A stretch of 64,000 bases of DNA from Sycobia sp. Sy_11 (Eukaryota > Arthropoda > Insecta > Hymenoptera > Epichrysomallidae): assembly GCA_018907035.1 (NCBI GenBank), contig JACCIC010000001.1:7863501-7927500 (forward strand), given 5' to 3'. The translations under genes and the position numbers were made by a program. Below the pieces are notes generated by a model. It made no database searches, was not told the DNA's origin, and worked only from the letters and a program-made list of their open reading frames with translations. This document shows, in pieces, positions 42,025 through 55,016 of the stretch. Within the stretch, counting starts at the first letter, position 1. Every line of letters begins with the position of its first letter.

Positions 42025-42137
42025 CGCGCGAGAGAAGCAAAAGAATCTAGAAATTTGCAAAACTCCATTATGTCTATAGTATTGATGTTTGCTTTTATTT
42101 ATATATATATATATATATTATATATATATATATATAT

Positions 42138-42179
<42 letters not shown>

Positions 42180-42345
42180 GAGGGAGAGACAGATACGCTT
42201 CCGCCGCTCATCGTCGGTTGGCCGGCTGTGAATATATCCGGAGTGTCGAGCGAAGAGGGGGTCAGGGGCATCGAGAGAAGGAGCTGCGGCAATTAACTCG
42301 GAACAATTTAAATCGAAATTGAAGTCATTCCGATAGATCTATCTA

Positions 42346-42380
<35 letters not shown>
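41750..42380. repeat. Dense cluster of alternating (TA)n and (GA)n arrays
   Basis: TA at 41750-41813, GA at 41876-41914, TA at 41977-42022, TA at about 42101-42139 running directly into GA to about 42175, and TA at 42348-42380. Short GC-richer spacers lie between. The 162-codon frame across it is an artefact. Confidence 0.9.
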
Positions 42381-42383
<3 letters not shown>

Positions 42384-44322
42384 CACCCGTTGCGACGAGG
42401 GCGGGTGGGAAAATCCGTTGTCCCGGGAAGAAAATGTGTTATTTTTTTTTTATTCCTTACTTCGCAGCCCCTGGACTTGGAGTTTCTCTAACGAGCGGGA
42501 GAGGAAGAGATAGACTCGGAGAGGGGGGTAAGAAAAAATGTTTCCTCTTTTTCTCCCTCGTATAACGACAGCTGGATAACAATCTGTTCAAGTATTAACA
42601 GCGTCAACTCTATTTATGCACCCCTGCCATATAATGCACCAGATATATATAGCAAGTCCAATTGAATTTAAAACAGTAGGCTGCATGTTGTCTGGATTTA
42701 ATTTATTCACTTGTCCATAAGTCGGGCATGAAAAAGTCTCCCCTGTGCTCGAATTTTTCATGCTTATACAAATGTATAATAGTAAATATAATAATAAATA
42801 ATGCAGTTCACAAAATAAAAAAAACTATTATGAAATGCGAAATAATTCATTTGATACAGAGAATTGTGACGCTTAAAAATTTAGTAGTATTCTATAAAGA
42901 ATAATTGGTAACAAATAATAGATATCGTATTAAAAAATAATAATTATATTATCAATAAGGTTAAAAAGATAGTTAAACACATTAATTATTTAATGAAGAA
43001 AAGACGCATATAGATAGAAATTCTGATACATAGTACTTGTTTTAAGAACGGACTTTGAAACTCAAAAAAATCACGATATTATCAATTTTCTTCCCATAGA
43101 TTTTCTTTTCGCTTTCAGAAGATAAAATTTTCTGAATAATAAATTAATAATGGTAGTTATGTAATTTTGGCAAAAAGTTTAATTATAAAATATCGAATTC
43201 GATTTTTCTACGGAAAGATTTTTTTTATTGGAAAGTACGTAATTATTTTTTAACCGTTGTAACTTTCTTTACTGCGACATGAAGTTCGTGTGATGTAAAA
43301 TTAAAATTCTTCACTTCGCTTATATTGAACATTTCGTATCAACTTTGTTATTGTGTGGACTGGACTCGTCGATTTTTCTAACGATATTCAGGCTACCAAG
43401 ATCCGAAACAGTTATCAGCGTGAATAACATATATATATATGCAAATGCAGTCTTTTCCTTCCACTGGCTGACATAGATTTTATATACTTTTGCTAAAAGG
43501 ATGCGCGATTTACGTAAAAGGTTTTGTTATTTTTTGCCCTACTTTTAAACTTCTTTTAAATAGATATACGGACAAAAATGCGTTACGCGCGCGCATATAT
43601 TTTCTACAGATTTCAGTTAGAAAAATGCTAATACCAATGGCAATGTTGTCACAGGAAGCAATAAATACATTGTTATACATTTTTACATAATCTTTGTATT
43701 ACAAAACTTACGGAGTTACGGAAAGTTACGGACAGAGGCAGTTATTTATTTAATTTTTGTTTTTTTTTTTTGAAACATTGCCCATTACCTTTACTTCTTG
43801 TATACTGGTTGAACTATTTTCTGAAATTACAAGCATGTTTCTTAATTCTCAAAAGCTGTAGTAAAATTATTAGTATGTTCATGATATCTAGATATATTCA
43901 TTAATTGAATCATTCTTATCAATAAGTGTCATTACATTGTATTAGTTAGTATGAATGTCTTTCCTTTTAATGTACATGTGTAGAAAATACCAAAATGTAA
44001 TAATAATTCTGCATTGTTTCTTCGATTAATGAAATAGCTTTTTACGCAGTGCTGACAAAATGACATCGTAGCGGGAATTTCTATTGTGACTATAGCTTTT
44101 AGAATGTATTTAATGCCGTAATCCTTAATGTCGACAATATTAATTATATTTAATATAAACGATTTCCTATTATTCACTATTATTATTCTTTTAACTTCAT
44201 CCAAAAAATTAATAAGTGAAATATTATACTACTTATATAATATTTCGAATATATGTATATAAGAATTTTTTTGTGTTAATAATATTTATTTACTATCCGT
44301 TTTAGAATACAATAACTTTTTT

Positions 44323-44328
<6 letters not shown>
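42381..44328. other. AT-rich intergenic DNA
   Basis: The first 200 bases are GC-richer; the rest is AT-rich. A 90-codon minus-strand frame at 44204-43932 has no motif. No gene is supported. Confidence 0.5.
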
Positions 44329-44481
<153 letters not shown>

Positions 44482-44524
44482 CCTGTGAAAGCAATCCCAA
44501 CAATACTCATACAATATATTTTCA

Positions 44525-44564
44525 GTTATACATTTATAAAAAATTCTTTTTATAAATGTATAAC
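44525..44564. repeat. Perfect 18-bp inverted repeat
   Basis: GTTATACATTTATAAAAA at 44525-44542 is mirrored as its reverse complement at 44547-44564 around loop ATTC. It is AT-rich and lies 40 bases after a large CA/TA compound array. A function is not evident. Confidence 0.8.
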
Positions 44565-44987
44565 TACTTAAACATTGTATTATTTAGAAGCTTGTATAAT
44601 AACGCTTACTTGCAAGTGTACAGCCTTCTCTCATAAAACTAAATTTGTCGTTGTTATTGAAACATATATGAATTAAAATTTTATTAATAACTACAGGAGT
44701 CAAGGTTGCCGATTATTTCGAAATAAATATTGACAATTACTTTTTACATATTTCCAGTACATTTGCATATAATTGTATATTTCAACTGTACATGTTAATT
44801 AATAGGGGAGGGAGAGTTATTGAATTTATTGTCACCAGTGCTTTACATGATTGGGCATCAATTTCTTTTCACACACCGATCGTATGGAGCTAATACCACA
44901 ATTTCTCTCCATTTGAACAAACGCACTTATCCAGTATAAATGTCTAAAACAATATTCGAGAATAAACTAATAAACTAGATCTATTAG

Positions 44988-44999
44988 GATATATATATT

Positions 45000-45048
<49 letters not shown>
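44988..45048. repeat. (TA)n microsatellite
   Basis: About 26 TA units with an AAA interruption near the left end. Confidence 0.9.
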
Positions 45049-45050
<2 letters not shown>

Positions 45051-45530
45051 CACACATTTTTTAAGCAAATAGATATCAACGCTCTGTACTATAGAATATA
45101 TGATTGAGATATATTTCATCGTGCTTCTACTTCTGCTGTCTAGATAAATATTATATACCTGCGGTAAGCGAGCAATTAACACTATTTAAGAGCCTCAAAG
45201 GTGCGTACTATTATCCCTTGCTCGGGGAACAACTGACGCGGCCAACGAACGGCTCCCCGCTCTTCTTATCAACCGCTCATATTAAAGTCCCAACAAATGT
45301 TGCCTTTCTCGAGGACAAAATATATGTCATTTATCTATAAAAACATATATGAGCGTGCGCTTTTAAACGGGACCACCCTTCCTTATCCTCCTTCCTCCAC
45401 TTCGCCCCCCGATCGAAACAACAGGGATGATACAAAAGACAACCGCTCAAGAAACGAACCCTCCCGCGATGTCCGATGACTTCTCCCTCTCTCTCTTGCT
45501 CTTTCTCGCTCTCTTCCTCTCTCTCTTTCT

Positions 45531-45533
<3 letters not shown>

Positions 45534-45586
<53 letters not shown>
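45534..45586. repeat. (CA)n microsatellite just upstream of PTB exon 1
   Basis: About 26 CA units, 87 bases before the acceptor of the coding exon. A CT-rich tract at 45480-45530 precedes it. Confidence 0.95.
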
Positions 45587-45589
<3 letters not shown>

Positions 45590-45678
45590 GCGCGCGCAGA
45601 CAGATATATATATTTATATTTAGTATGCATATACATATATGATATACCGACCGGCTCCTTCTCGAAATTTCAGGCATA

Positions 45679-46125
45679 ATGGAGGAGGAAGCACGGCTGG
45701 GGGGAGGAAGGGGGGCTCCTCCCGAGGCCGCATCACCTGCGTCGACGGTTGAGCCGCCCGCGCCGACGCACGACTCCGGGCCGGACGCCGATGCCCTCGC
45801 GCGCCGGCCCTCCGCCACCGAGGGGGAGACGGAGGAGGCGGCCGTGGCGACCGCATCGGAAACAGGAAACCCCGGCCGTGGCGGCGGAGGCGCCGCCGTT
45901 GCCGTAGCCGCCGTCGCCGCTTCCTCGGGCGTCGCTGCCGCCGCGGCCGCCGCGCCGTCAGTCGGCCGCGACACGCCGGACATACCGAACGTCGTCGAGT
46001 ACCACTTGAAGGTGAAGCCGAGCACGCCGCAGCAGCGGCCGCACCCGGAAGACCGGCGCGAGCATCAGGCGCAGCGGCATCGGCGGACGGAGAAGCTCGA
46101 CGGCCGCGGAAGCGCCGGCAATAAC
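45679..46125 (+). CDS. PTB/PID-domain protein, coding exon 1 (disordered N-terminal region)
   Basis: This exon encodes the first 149 residues of the PTB-domain protein completed by the exon at 51958. The ATG follows a likely splice acceptor by five bases (AAATTTCAG, AG at 45672-45673), so an upstream non-coding exon is expected. The protein starts MEEEAR and is low-complexity: Gly/Pro/Ala-rich to about residue 60, poly-Gly and poly-Ala/Val tracts at about 70-95, then a less repetitive basic stretch (DTPDIPNVVEYHLKVKPS, then HRRTEKLDG) that looks most constrained. The exon ends at AATAAC|GTAAGC with the GT at 46126, in phase 0. It is strongly GC-rich against an AT-rich background. No membrane segment or signal peptide is visible, so the product is probably cytoplasmic. 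The antisense frame over this exon is a composition shadow. I am fairly sure of the exon and less sure that the ATG at 45679 is the only start, because exon 2 has its own in-frame Met at 52000. Confidence 0.72.
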
Positions 46126-47756
46126 GTAAGCATATATCTATATGGAGCGATTGCGCCGCGAGCGATATTCTACATTTTTTTTTGCCTCTTCTATATTGTT
46201 TCTGTATAAGACAGTAGCCGGAATGAATGTTGCATACCGACGTCCAGCAATACCGATATTTTTGCGCGCGCCTCGCGTTTTCTTAACTTTCTACATTTGA
46301 TTTAGTAAAAATTGATGATCTAGCATTCCACGTCTTATCTAGTGCGATTGCTCGTTGTACCAGATAAGCAGTGAAATGGTCATTGATTTACCAGCTTATT
46401 TTTAACTAGTAGGTTTATCTTTAATTTTTATTTCAACAATGGGCGATTTTTAAAACTCAGGAAGTATAAAAATAAATCGGTAAAAGCACTATATCGATTT
46501 TTATGGTGGAAGTAGTCAAACTTTTCTATAATAATTATGTAATATTTACTATATATTATAGTCATAGAATAATTGCTTATTTAGTTAGTGGCTTCGAAAA
46601 CTCACTGATTTCTTTATAAAAAATTACCGATTAAAATATCTATTTTTTCCTTTAATTAACGAATATAATAATTTCTGTAACTGTTGTATTTTTTAAAACT
46701 TATAAACTTTATAAAGTTAATAAAATTTTTACTGCTTGGCTGAGCGACATAGACTTTCCCTGTAAAATAGTTGTTTTCCACTGGCAATCGGTAATAATTG
46801 ATGAAGAGGTGGCAAAACATGATTTTCAGTTGCACTATGAAGCTGATAAATTGTTTAGAAACTATAATAGTAATATATTTTGGAATTATTTGTGACGAGC
46901 TTTATATAGATAATATCTAAATGATGTATCAGACACGTATGCCATGTCCGGATACAAAAAAAATGTCAAAAGTTAAAAGTAGAAAATTATAAATAATTTT
47001 ATAGATCCATAGTGGATAATGAACGCCACCATACCATTCATTTCACTAGTTTTAATTTGTTGTCTTCATACTTTTTCGATCAATAGTTATTTATTACAAT
47101 AGAACAAATTGTTTAGAATATAACCAATTCATATTTGGAAAATAAGTTGTACTTGTGTATATATTATCTATGTAAAGGTAGCTCCACGATACAAATTGAA
47201 TAAAAAAAATCTAGTTAGACTTGAAAACAAATCATTTTAAAATTGAGGAAGTATAATTTTAAATTACTTATAAAACACTCGGAAGAAGTTTTCATAAACT
47301 TTGATTTTCATTATGTTTATTATAATTAAAGTTGCGTGTATATATATATATGCACATTTGTAGATAACGCAATAAATAAGCTTTATTCTATAGATACAAA
47401 CAAGAGCTATATAAAATATGAGTAAAAATGTAATTTTATACTTTCTATCAAACATAGAATTCGTCTCGTACACTGATTCAACAGTGATTATTAGTATTGG
47501 TTATAGTAAAAACCTAAGTCATCGACACAATCACTGGGACGAGAATCAGTATACTGACGACTAAGATTTAAAGATATACCTGCACGCTCCTTATTCTCCT
47601 TGTTACGTAATACACCTGTCCGAGATAAGCAAAGGTTTACAATACAGCTTTCCTTCTTAAATGGGGCGCTCTGCGTACAATTTTCATGTATATAATAATA
47701 TACATCTTTTTCACGCGGACTCATTACCGCCGCGGCGCAGTTCTACACGATGCGCA

Positions 47757-47808
47757 TATATACATACATACATACATACATACATACATACATACATACA
47801 TACATACA

Positions 47809-47872
<64 letters not shown>
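47757..47872. repeat. (CATA)n followed by (TA)n, in the PTB-gene intron
   Basis: About 20 CATA units to 47836, then TA units to about 47872. YIHTYIHT frames across it are artefacts. Confidence 0.95.
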
Positions 47873-47883
<11 letters not shown>

Positions 47884-49630
47884 ATGTACATGTAGATATC
47901 TATAGTCGAGGCATCAGCTCGCCGTAAATGTTTTTAGCGAAGTTTTTAGCGTACACTTAGCGGAGTTTATCAGAGAATCATATATATATATATATATATA
48001 TATAGTATCGAAGGCGGAAGCTTATGTACAATTACCATTCGGACACACGGACGCGATGCCGCATGTGCAATTCTCATATAATACATACGCATCCCATATA
48101 TAAAGACGCGTTTAAAAGGTGTCATTAATGAAATTTTTGGGCGGGTTCACCTGTTTAGGGTGATGCTACATATATATAATCGTTACAGAGTGCTGTGCAA
48201 CCTGTACACACCCGCGCGTGCAGAATTGTTTTGAAAGTAGAAAAAAGAAAAAACAATTCTTTACGATCGGGCACTTCGCGCGCAAATCGTGTTTTTCCTT
48301 TTAAAATAATAACAAACCTATCATTCCCCCCGTGCTCCGGGCGTATGGTTATGAGCTTTTGCTAACTTTATAGCTCCCACCCGCCTTCGCCTCCCACGCC
48401 GCCTCTTACTCTCTTATACTTTCCCTCTTCCCTATATACCCCTCGTTTCTTTTTGCCTCCTTTTATGTCCTTCTCGCTTGAAATCTTATACGTTCACGGG
48501 ATGGCAGAGTGCTTTTTTACCCGCTCATATATATATAAAGGAGCTTCGAATGACGGTGACACTTGCCAAAGGAGAATTTTCCCATTGGCGCGTATTTTAT
48601 TCAGTATTATATCCAGTGGCCAGTCTAGGGAAAAATTATATTCCGTTCCCGCGACCTTTTTGCCACCTAAGCTATGACCTATAATTTTAATTATTGTTAT
48701 TTGTTAGGTAATAGTAGAATCATCACCAGCTGAAGAAAATTAAGAGAATTAAATATCTTTTTACGTCTACGCGCAAAAGCATCACTTTTTTGAAGTCGAT
48801 TGGTTTCAGATTTTTATTAGTACCTCATAAAAAATGTACAGTTAAGATTATTCCTCTCATGATTAAAAAAAAAACTTTCAATGTGAACACTATCTTAGTA
48901 AACGACCGATTCCTCTTAGGTAAAGAATCTGAAATACTTATATGAACTTTGTATACATGATTTAATCAAAATTGTTTAGTGCTTTAGCATTTAAGGAGCT
49001 ATCGCGGTCAGTTTTTACCTGTCAAATTAATCTTTGGTTTAACTAATCATATACACCGCCATTAATTTGTTAAAAACTTTACTGAATTATATCCTTTATT
49101 TATAAAATGATAAATATTTTTTTCTAGACTACTTAAGGAATTTACTGGAAAGCTTAATATTCCTCTTCCTAATACAGCATGTATAATTCTGTTAAATATA
49201 AAATTAAAAAGACGTTGTCGATAAATTTTCAAGAAAATGTAATACACACGGAAATGATAATGAAAATGTATATATATTGAGAATTTTCTTTCTAAATATC
49301 AATTAATAATACTATTACAAATTAGAAAATACATATTACAACGGATGTAGATTATGTTATTATGTTATTTACCTTCTTGCCTTTTGGTGAAGTATCTAAA
49401 AATCATGCGTGTAATAGTACTGATTTGAAAAATTTCTATATATTTTGCTCAAATGCTAAAAGTATAAAAAATTTTAAATTTGTTAGTTTTATGTATTGAA
49501 ATACCAAGTTTACGAATTGTATTGATACCTTATGTGAATCAGTCGTATATGTAACATAAAGCCACTGGAAGCTGCTCAAAATATACGCGAGCTTTTTTCA
49601 TTGAATATACTAAATATACTATAAATATTC

Positions 49631-49633
<3 letters not shown>

Positions 49634-49692
<59 letters not shown>
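49634..49692. repeat. (TA)n microsatellite in the PTB-gene intron
   Basis: About 29 TA units. Confidence 0.95.
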
Positions 49693-49696
<4 letters not shown>

Positions 49697-51004
49697 GAGT
49701 ACACGGCCTTAATTGTTTGCATCATTAGAAAATCACTTACCATAATTATTTCTCGAGTGCATTTATTTATTGGTAGGCAATTATATTGGAATTAACCCTC
49801 AATGATTCGCCGGTCGTTTTTAAAATAGACGGCAATAAATTGCGCAGGAAAAGTCATCTACACGGTTAGATTTAAATTTTACTAATGATTTACCCGTGCT
49901 GGTAATAAAATTTGTAGGATATTTTTGTAAATATAGTACTTTAATCGGCGATAAATTAGCGCAAAATAATTTATTATAAATGTTTCAACTGTACCAATTT
50001 TATATTTCATTAACTTAAATTTATTTAGACGAAGCCTTGAATATTTGCTAATTAACCCTAATTAATACTTATTTTTAAAAATTTTCTTATTTACGTGCTA
50101 ATTGAATTTGGTTAAGAATATTTTATGCTTTGATAATTATTTTCTTATCATGTTTTATAAATAATTAAAAGTTTAAATACGATAAATTTTGATATTAATT
50201 ATTTTTTTGCCATCCGTAGTGATACAATTTTTAAAATAATTAATTAAATGAATAAATAATACAGTTTTAAAAATATCATAAATATTTAAAAAATGAGAAC
50301 AGATTAAATGCACATCAATTTACTGCATTTTGTAATAACAGTTTTATTTTATATTGAATGTTTCTTTGTATTAAATACTCTCGACGATTTAAGTGAAGTT
50401 GATAAATCTTTAAATCAGATATAATAATAGTTATTATAGAAAATTATTTTCTTTATTTTAAATATTAATTAACACTTAATATTTGTAAAATATAATTCAA
50501 TATATATAATATATTACTATTTTACTTTTATTTTGATAATTTTTGCTCAAAGATAAAAAGTCATTGTCACAACCGATTTATTGGGCATCAAATTACAATC
50601 AATTCACTTGCGCACTGTATTTGTACGAAAAAAAAAACGAACTGGCTCTTCCGCAAATATTACGCTCCACGCATGACTCCAAGCATGGCCCATTGCCCGG
50701 TCCCGTATCGTATTGTCCATGATATCCGGATTGAGTTGCGTAGCCGGGTCAAACTCGAAACAAAACGATTCAAATTACGGCTCCCCGTAGATTTTAACGC
50801 GAATTTTACTTTGCTCCACCGATTGTATTACTTTTTTCTTGTCGTTTATAGAATTGTTTCTCATTCGGATCGATTATTTTCAGTTTCTACTATACGAACA
50901 ATCCAGATAGAATTACGGTCTCATACTGCCGGACTAAATAATTTTCGTAATTATGAATACACCAAAATTAAAAATTTTTATATCAACTGTTTCTTTAAAA
51001 ACCT

Positions 51005-51190
51005 AATACATATTTTCTTCGGTCTTACAGTCCTATTATAATGATAGCCAGACTGCACTTGTTTATAATCACGTACCGAGAATCTATAGCAAAGGACGAT
51101 CTGATTGCGCCCTTCACCAACTTATCTATATCCATATCGTAATTAGCCGAGTCCGGTGATTCAAACACGCAACGGTTCTACTTCCGGGAC
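51005..51190 (+). mobile_element. Foldback repeat family, copy 3 (left end only, degraded)
   Basis: The tip TTCGGTCTTACAGTCC is followed by AGACTGCACTTGTTTATAATCAC, GAGAATCTATAGCAAAGGAC and a decayed version of the core (CAACGGTTCTACTTCCGGGAC). It lies in the PTB-gene intron in the same orientation as copy 1's left arm. Confidence 0.5.
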
Positions 51191-51957
51191 GGATGCTTTA
51201 AATTTTTTAATGTAAATCAAGTTTTGTAATTCTGATTATTCTATAAAAGCCATTTGAATTTTTTAATATTATAATGTATTTCGGCTTCTTAATTAAGAAT
51301 CTAATAGTAAAAAATAAGCCACAAGGATATTGTGATAAAATTACATGGAAAACCCATCAAAACAGTGCTTGTTTTACATTTATTTCTATATAATTATTGA
51401 TAATTATAAAAAAAATTGCTTAATACAAATTACGAATTTCTTTATAATGCACAATATCTTTCATGCAAAAATTTATTATAATTTCAAATTAATCATGAAT
51501 CAAACTTTAAAGATAAGAGTCAGTTTAATCTCAAATTAATCCGTGCTATTGAATGGCCAAAATGAGAAAAATTATTTTGTCTAAAGTATGAACATGAACA
51601 TATTGTCGTAGTTATGCCTCAATTGTATTTTCAAAATTATCAATCAAGGAAACGATTTCACAATCTACGAGTATAGCTGTATAAACCTCATATAGAGGTT
51701 TGGGTAAGCTTAAATAAATAAATACAAAAATTAATAATAATAATCTACGAGTCCAAAGCTACAGGTAGAAAAAGGACCTCTCATTGGAACAAAAATTGAC
51801 GGGCCTCCGCAATTTTTTAATAATAATAATATTGACCGCGTTCGGCCCGCACTTCTCAACGAACTGAAAAAAAGAACGACGCGCTCCTCCCCTCCCTCCG
51901 TTCCCTACACCATCAATAAAAATCATCACACGTGTAATCTCTGTCTTCGACTTTCAG

Positions 51958-52686
51958 TCGGCGGCGGCAGCGACGACATCGGCGGCGAACCCCGACACCA
52001 TGAAGAACGAGGGCGGCGTCACCGCCCGGCCAGGCCAGCAGCGGCAGCAACACCAGACCCTGACCGAGGAGCAGCGCAGGGAGCTGACCCTGCGCCTCTC
52101 CAAGCTCACCGTCGACAGCAACGTCTTCGAGGGCTCGAGCGACCTGCCCCAGGTCTTCCAGGTGAAGTACCTCGGCTCGCACGACGCCCGCGGCCTCTGG
52201 GGCATCAGGCACACCCGCAAGCCCGTTGACAGCATGGTGGCGGCGGCCAAGTCCCTGCCCCCGGGCACCATCCTCCCGTTCGTCAAGCTCGTCATCGGCG
52301 AGGACGGGGTCGGCCTCCTGCCGCTGGGCAAGCGCCGCGCCGCCGACGACCCGGTCACCCGGATCTACCCGATCGAGAGCATCTCGTACGGGGTGCAGGA
52401 CCTCGTCTACACGAGGGTCTTCTCGATGATCGTCGTGCGGGAGTCGGAGGACTTTCGCAGGCTCTCGCCGTTCGAGTGCCACGGCTTCGTCTGCGAGTCG
52501 AAGCACCACGCCCGCCAGATGACCTACGCACTGGCCGCGGCCTTCCAGATCTACTCGCAGCACGTGAGGGAGCGGACCGACGACCCGGCCGCCCGGGGCT
52601 GGGCCAAGGGCTTCGCCCTGGAGCTGAGGAATCCGGGCGAGGCCGAGGCCGAGTACACCCTCGACCCGGAGGAGGAGTGTCGCTGA
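51958..52686 (+). CDS. PTB/PID-domain protein, terminal coding exon carrying the PTB domain
   Basis: The acceptor is TTCGACTTTCAG|TCG, with the AG at 51956-51957. The exon continues exon 1 in phase 0 and ends at TGA 52684-52686, giving 242 codons and a joined protein of about 391 residues. After an Ala/Thr linker and a Gln-rich helix-like stretch (TLTEEQRRELTLRLSKLT), the PTB fold begins with the diagnostic first strand QVFQVKYLGS (joined residues about 214-223). It continues with GLWGIRHTRKPVD, the strand PFVKLVI, the region IYPIESISYGVQD, the strands VFSMIVVRES and CHGFVCES, and the closing amphipathic helix ARQMTYALAAAFQIYSQHV (to about 353). A short charged tail ends EEECR. Family knowledge: PTB/PID domains bind NPxY-type peptides or phospholipids and act as cytoplasmic adaptors. 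The exact orthologue is not recognised; FAM43-like and Ced-6/Dab-like adaptors are more distant alternatives. Almost every codon ends in G or C, in sharp contrast to flanking DNA. Confidence 0.85.
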   Translation, partial: SAAAATTSAANPDTMKNEGGVTARPGQQRQQHQTLTEEQRRELTLRLSKLTVDSNVFEGSSDLPQVFQVKYLGSHDARGLWGIRHTRKPVDSMVAAAKSLPPGTILPFVKLVIGEDGVGLLPLGKRRAADDPVTRIYPIESISYGVQDLVYTRVFSMIVVRESEDFRRLSPFECHGFVCESKHHARQMTYALAAAFQIYSQHVRERTDDPAARGWAKGFALELRNPGEAEAEYTLDPEEECR

Positions 52687-53062
52687 TTGGCCGTTGTGAC
52701 GAGCCGGCCTCGCTGCTTCTCGCGGACGGAAGTGTATATAGGCAAGCGATTCAAGGGGGGGGGGGTTCATTGGAATTGGAAGTAGACTGGCGCGTCGAAT
52801 GCCAACGGACCATCGGCCAGTCTTTCATACCTACTGAGCAAAACGTTATCGGTCGCAAAGCGTATTATTATGTATTAGTAAATGTTGAATTATTGCGAAT
52901 TTCAGTTAATCACTCTTTGGCGCTCCTGCAAAATTTCGAGAAAATTCGTCAGAAGCACGTGGAAACGGAAATCTTTACAAAATTTTATTTATAATTTTAG
53001 ATGATGAAATTTTTCGTTTGACGTGTTGCTTTTAAATCCATCAGAAATTTTGAATAGATGCA

Positions 53063-53068
53063 AATAAA
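53063..53068 (+). promoter_or_regulatory. Candidate polyadenylation signal of the PTB-domain gene
   Basis: AATAAA lies about 380 bases after the TGA at 52686, in AT-rich 3' sequence. It is the first canonical hexamer I see downstream of the stop, so the 3' UTR would be about 400 bases. The hexamer is seen; its use is inferred. Confidence 0.4.
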
Positions 53069-53336
53069 GTGGATGATTAATTAAAAGTTTCTATAATTTA
53101 ATGCTTATACTAGAATGTTATTATACTGAAAATGAAATGTTCTTTGCTCGATCGGTAAAAATTGTATCTATGTCGATTTATGTGATTGCTTGGAGATCAG
53201 TAGGGAGTTTTTTAAGAAAACGCAAATTTTGCTAATTGGGGAAAAATTATTGCTTGATCGGGAATAAGGATATATCGTTTATAAATTATTGAGAATTTAA
53301 AAGAAATATCGAATGCTATAATATTGCTCGTTTACG

Positions 53337-53390
<54 letters not shown>

Positions 53391-55010
53391 TTATGGCATT
53401 CCGAAGGAAATAATGTAGATTTTTACCAATACCGACAATGTTATATTACGCTGTTTTTCAAAATTATTGTTTTATCCAATTCATATAGATATCTTTAAGA
53501 AAAGAAATATATATATATATATGTGTATTCATATTCTGTGAAGGAATATATGGAAAAAGAGAAATCCTATTAAAATTTTATAGATTTTTTGATCAGTTTT
53601 AGGCAATTGTTTACGTATTTTATTTTAATAGAATAGTGTATATAATATAATAATATAAATATGATTAGAAAATAGTTAAATTTAAAAGTTATATTCGTTT
53701 GAAGAAATTATAAATTCATTATTTATACGTATATTTAAAGTTTAAAAAAAATTTCTGTTTGAGAAAAAATGATAAGAAAAAAATTTTATTGTTCAGAGAT
53801 TTGTAAAATACGTTTTAATTATTAATTGTCAAATAATTCTTCGTGATTAAGTTGCATTAACAGGGTATTTATTATAATATAAGTTATTATAATGGAAGAA
53901 GATTGTATAATAATAATTATTAGAAAGCGTGTAAATAGTAATTTTTCTATAAAAATATTGATTTGAATGAATGGTTCTTTTATAGAAAAACTAATTTGTA
54001 TTATTTTAATCAGTATAAATTTGCTTAATTATATGTTGCTTTTAACTTTAAAAAATACAGCTATTATTTATAAAAATTGTACAGTATTAATATTAAGGTG
54101 TACGTTAGATTAAACAGACAATAGATAAATACGAATGATTTTACACAATATTAACATAATATTACATTTTCAAAAGTCTATTGGTTGCACTGAAAACTGT
54201 GGATTAAAGCGCGCAAAATTCAGCTAACAATATTTTTATGTCGAGCATCGTTTATTGTAAAACGCTTATGTCAATTATTAATTAAGATTTAAAATTTTAG
54301 AAGACTTGATCCAATGAAAAGATTTAAGACAGATAAATTCTAAAATTTGTGAGTTTTTAGCCGTTATTATTGTTCAGAATATTATAAATAAGTAGGTTTA
54401 AGTAGTTATACCTAGTGTGTCCTAAAAGTTTTGCATCTTTCAAAAGAATATTGAGATTTTAAGTATTAATTAGATATGTCTGTAATAGTTTTTTATAAGC
54501 GATAAAACTCTGTTCAATCGTTTTTATTTTACTTTGAAAATAAAAATTAATTTTGATAGATTAAGAGCGTAGATGGAATCAAGATCAAGAATGCAAATGA
54601 CTGACCGTTCAATATATAACTCTATTGTAACTTAAAAGATTTTATAAATGTTTTTCTTTCTGGTTAATTAAAGTTAAATTCTTAGTCCGATAGAAATCTT
54701 ATTATATTTTAATGAAATATGATTAAATTATTATTACATTATAAAGAAAATGTTCGAACTCTCTGGACACATTAGGCGTGCATATACGAATACACGTGGA
54801 ACATCTGTCTTGTTTGACACTTTTTGTTACAATAAAAAACAAAAAGGAAAGCAAATCCATAAAACTTTCAAATATAAAAACAGAATCCGCCAGTCTTAAG
54901 CAGTGCAATTAACCAAAGGGCATCTTATCTCTGGGAATAGAATGAAATGGTAAACGGATAAGCGCATGTAACTATATACTTTATATTTTGTCTATCGTTT
55001 TGTATTTGAC
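53069..55010. other. AT-rich intergenic DNA
   Basis: (TA)n lies at about 53338-53387. Nothing else is supported. Confidence 0.5.
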
Positions 55011-55016
55011 GTACAG

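Larger units (their letters stand above)
46126..51957 (+). other. Intron of the PTB-domain gene
   Basis: The intron runs from donor GTAAGC at 46126 to acceptor TTTCAG ending at 51957, about 5.8 kb. It is AT-rich. It holds a (CATA)n array at about 47757-47836 followed by (TA)n, a GC-richer patch at about 48000-48500, a (TA)n array at 49634-49692 and a degraded copy of the foldback repeat at 51005-51190. No coding exon could be supported inside it. Small open frames, such as an antisense 77-codon frame at 47724-47491 and a 122-codon frame at 50673-51041, have no recognisable homology. Confidence 0.65.

Noticed and set aside
41572..42060. 162-codon minus-strand frame
   Set aside because: Mostly IYIYIY and SLSLSL from TA and GA arrays.
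45447..46025. 192-codon minus-strand frame rich in Ala and ending in CVCVCV
   Set aside because: Antisense of PTB exon 1 extended through the (CA)n array.
47491..47724. 77-codon ATG-initiated antisense frame in the PTB intron
   Set aside because: Charged and protein-like in parts but without motif, splice support or homologous pattern.
47757..47836. Regular short repeats that might suggest a CRISPR array
   Set aside because: It is a four-base CATA microsatellite with no spacers, in a eukaryotic intron.
51913..52770. 285-codon minus-strand open frame
   Set aside because: It is the antisense of PTB exon 2. High G/C third positions keep the opposite strand open, and it crosses the exon's splice site and stop.
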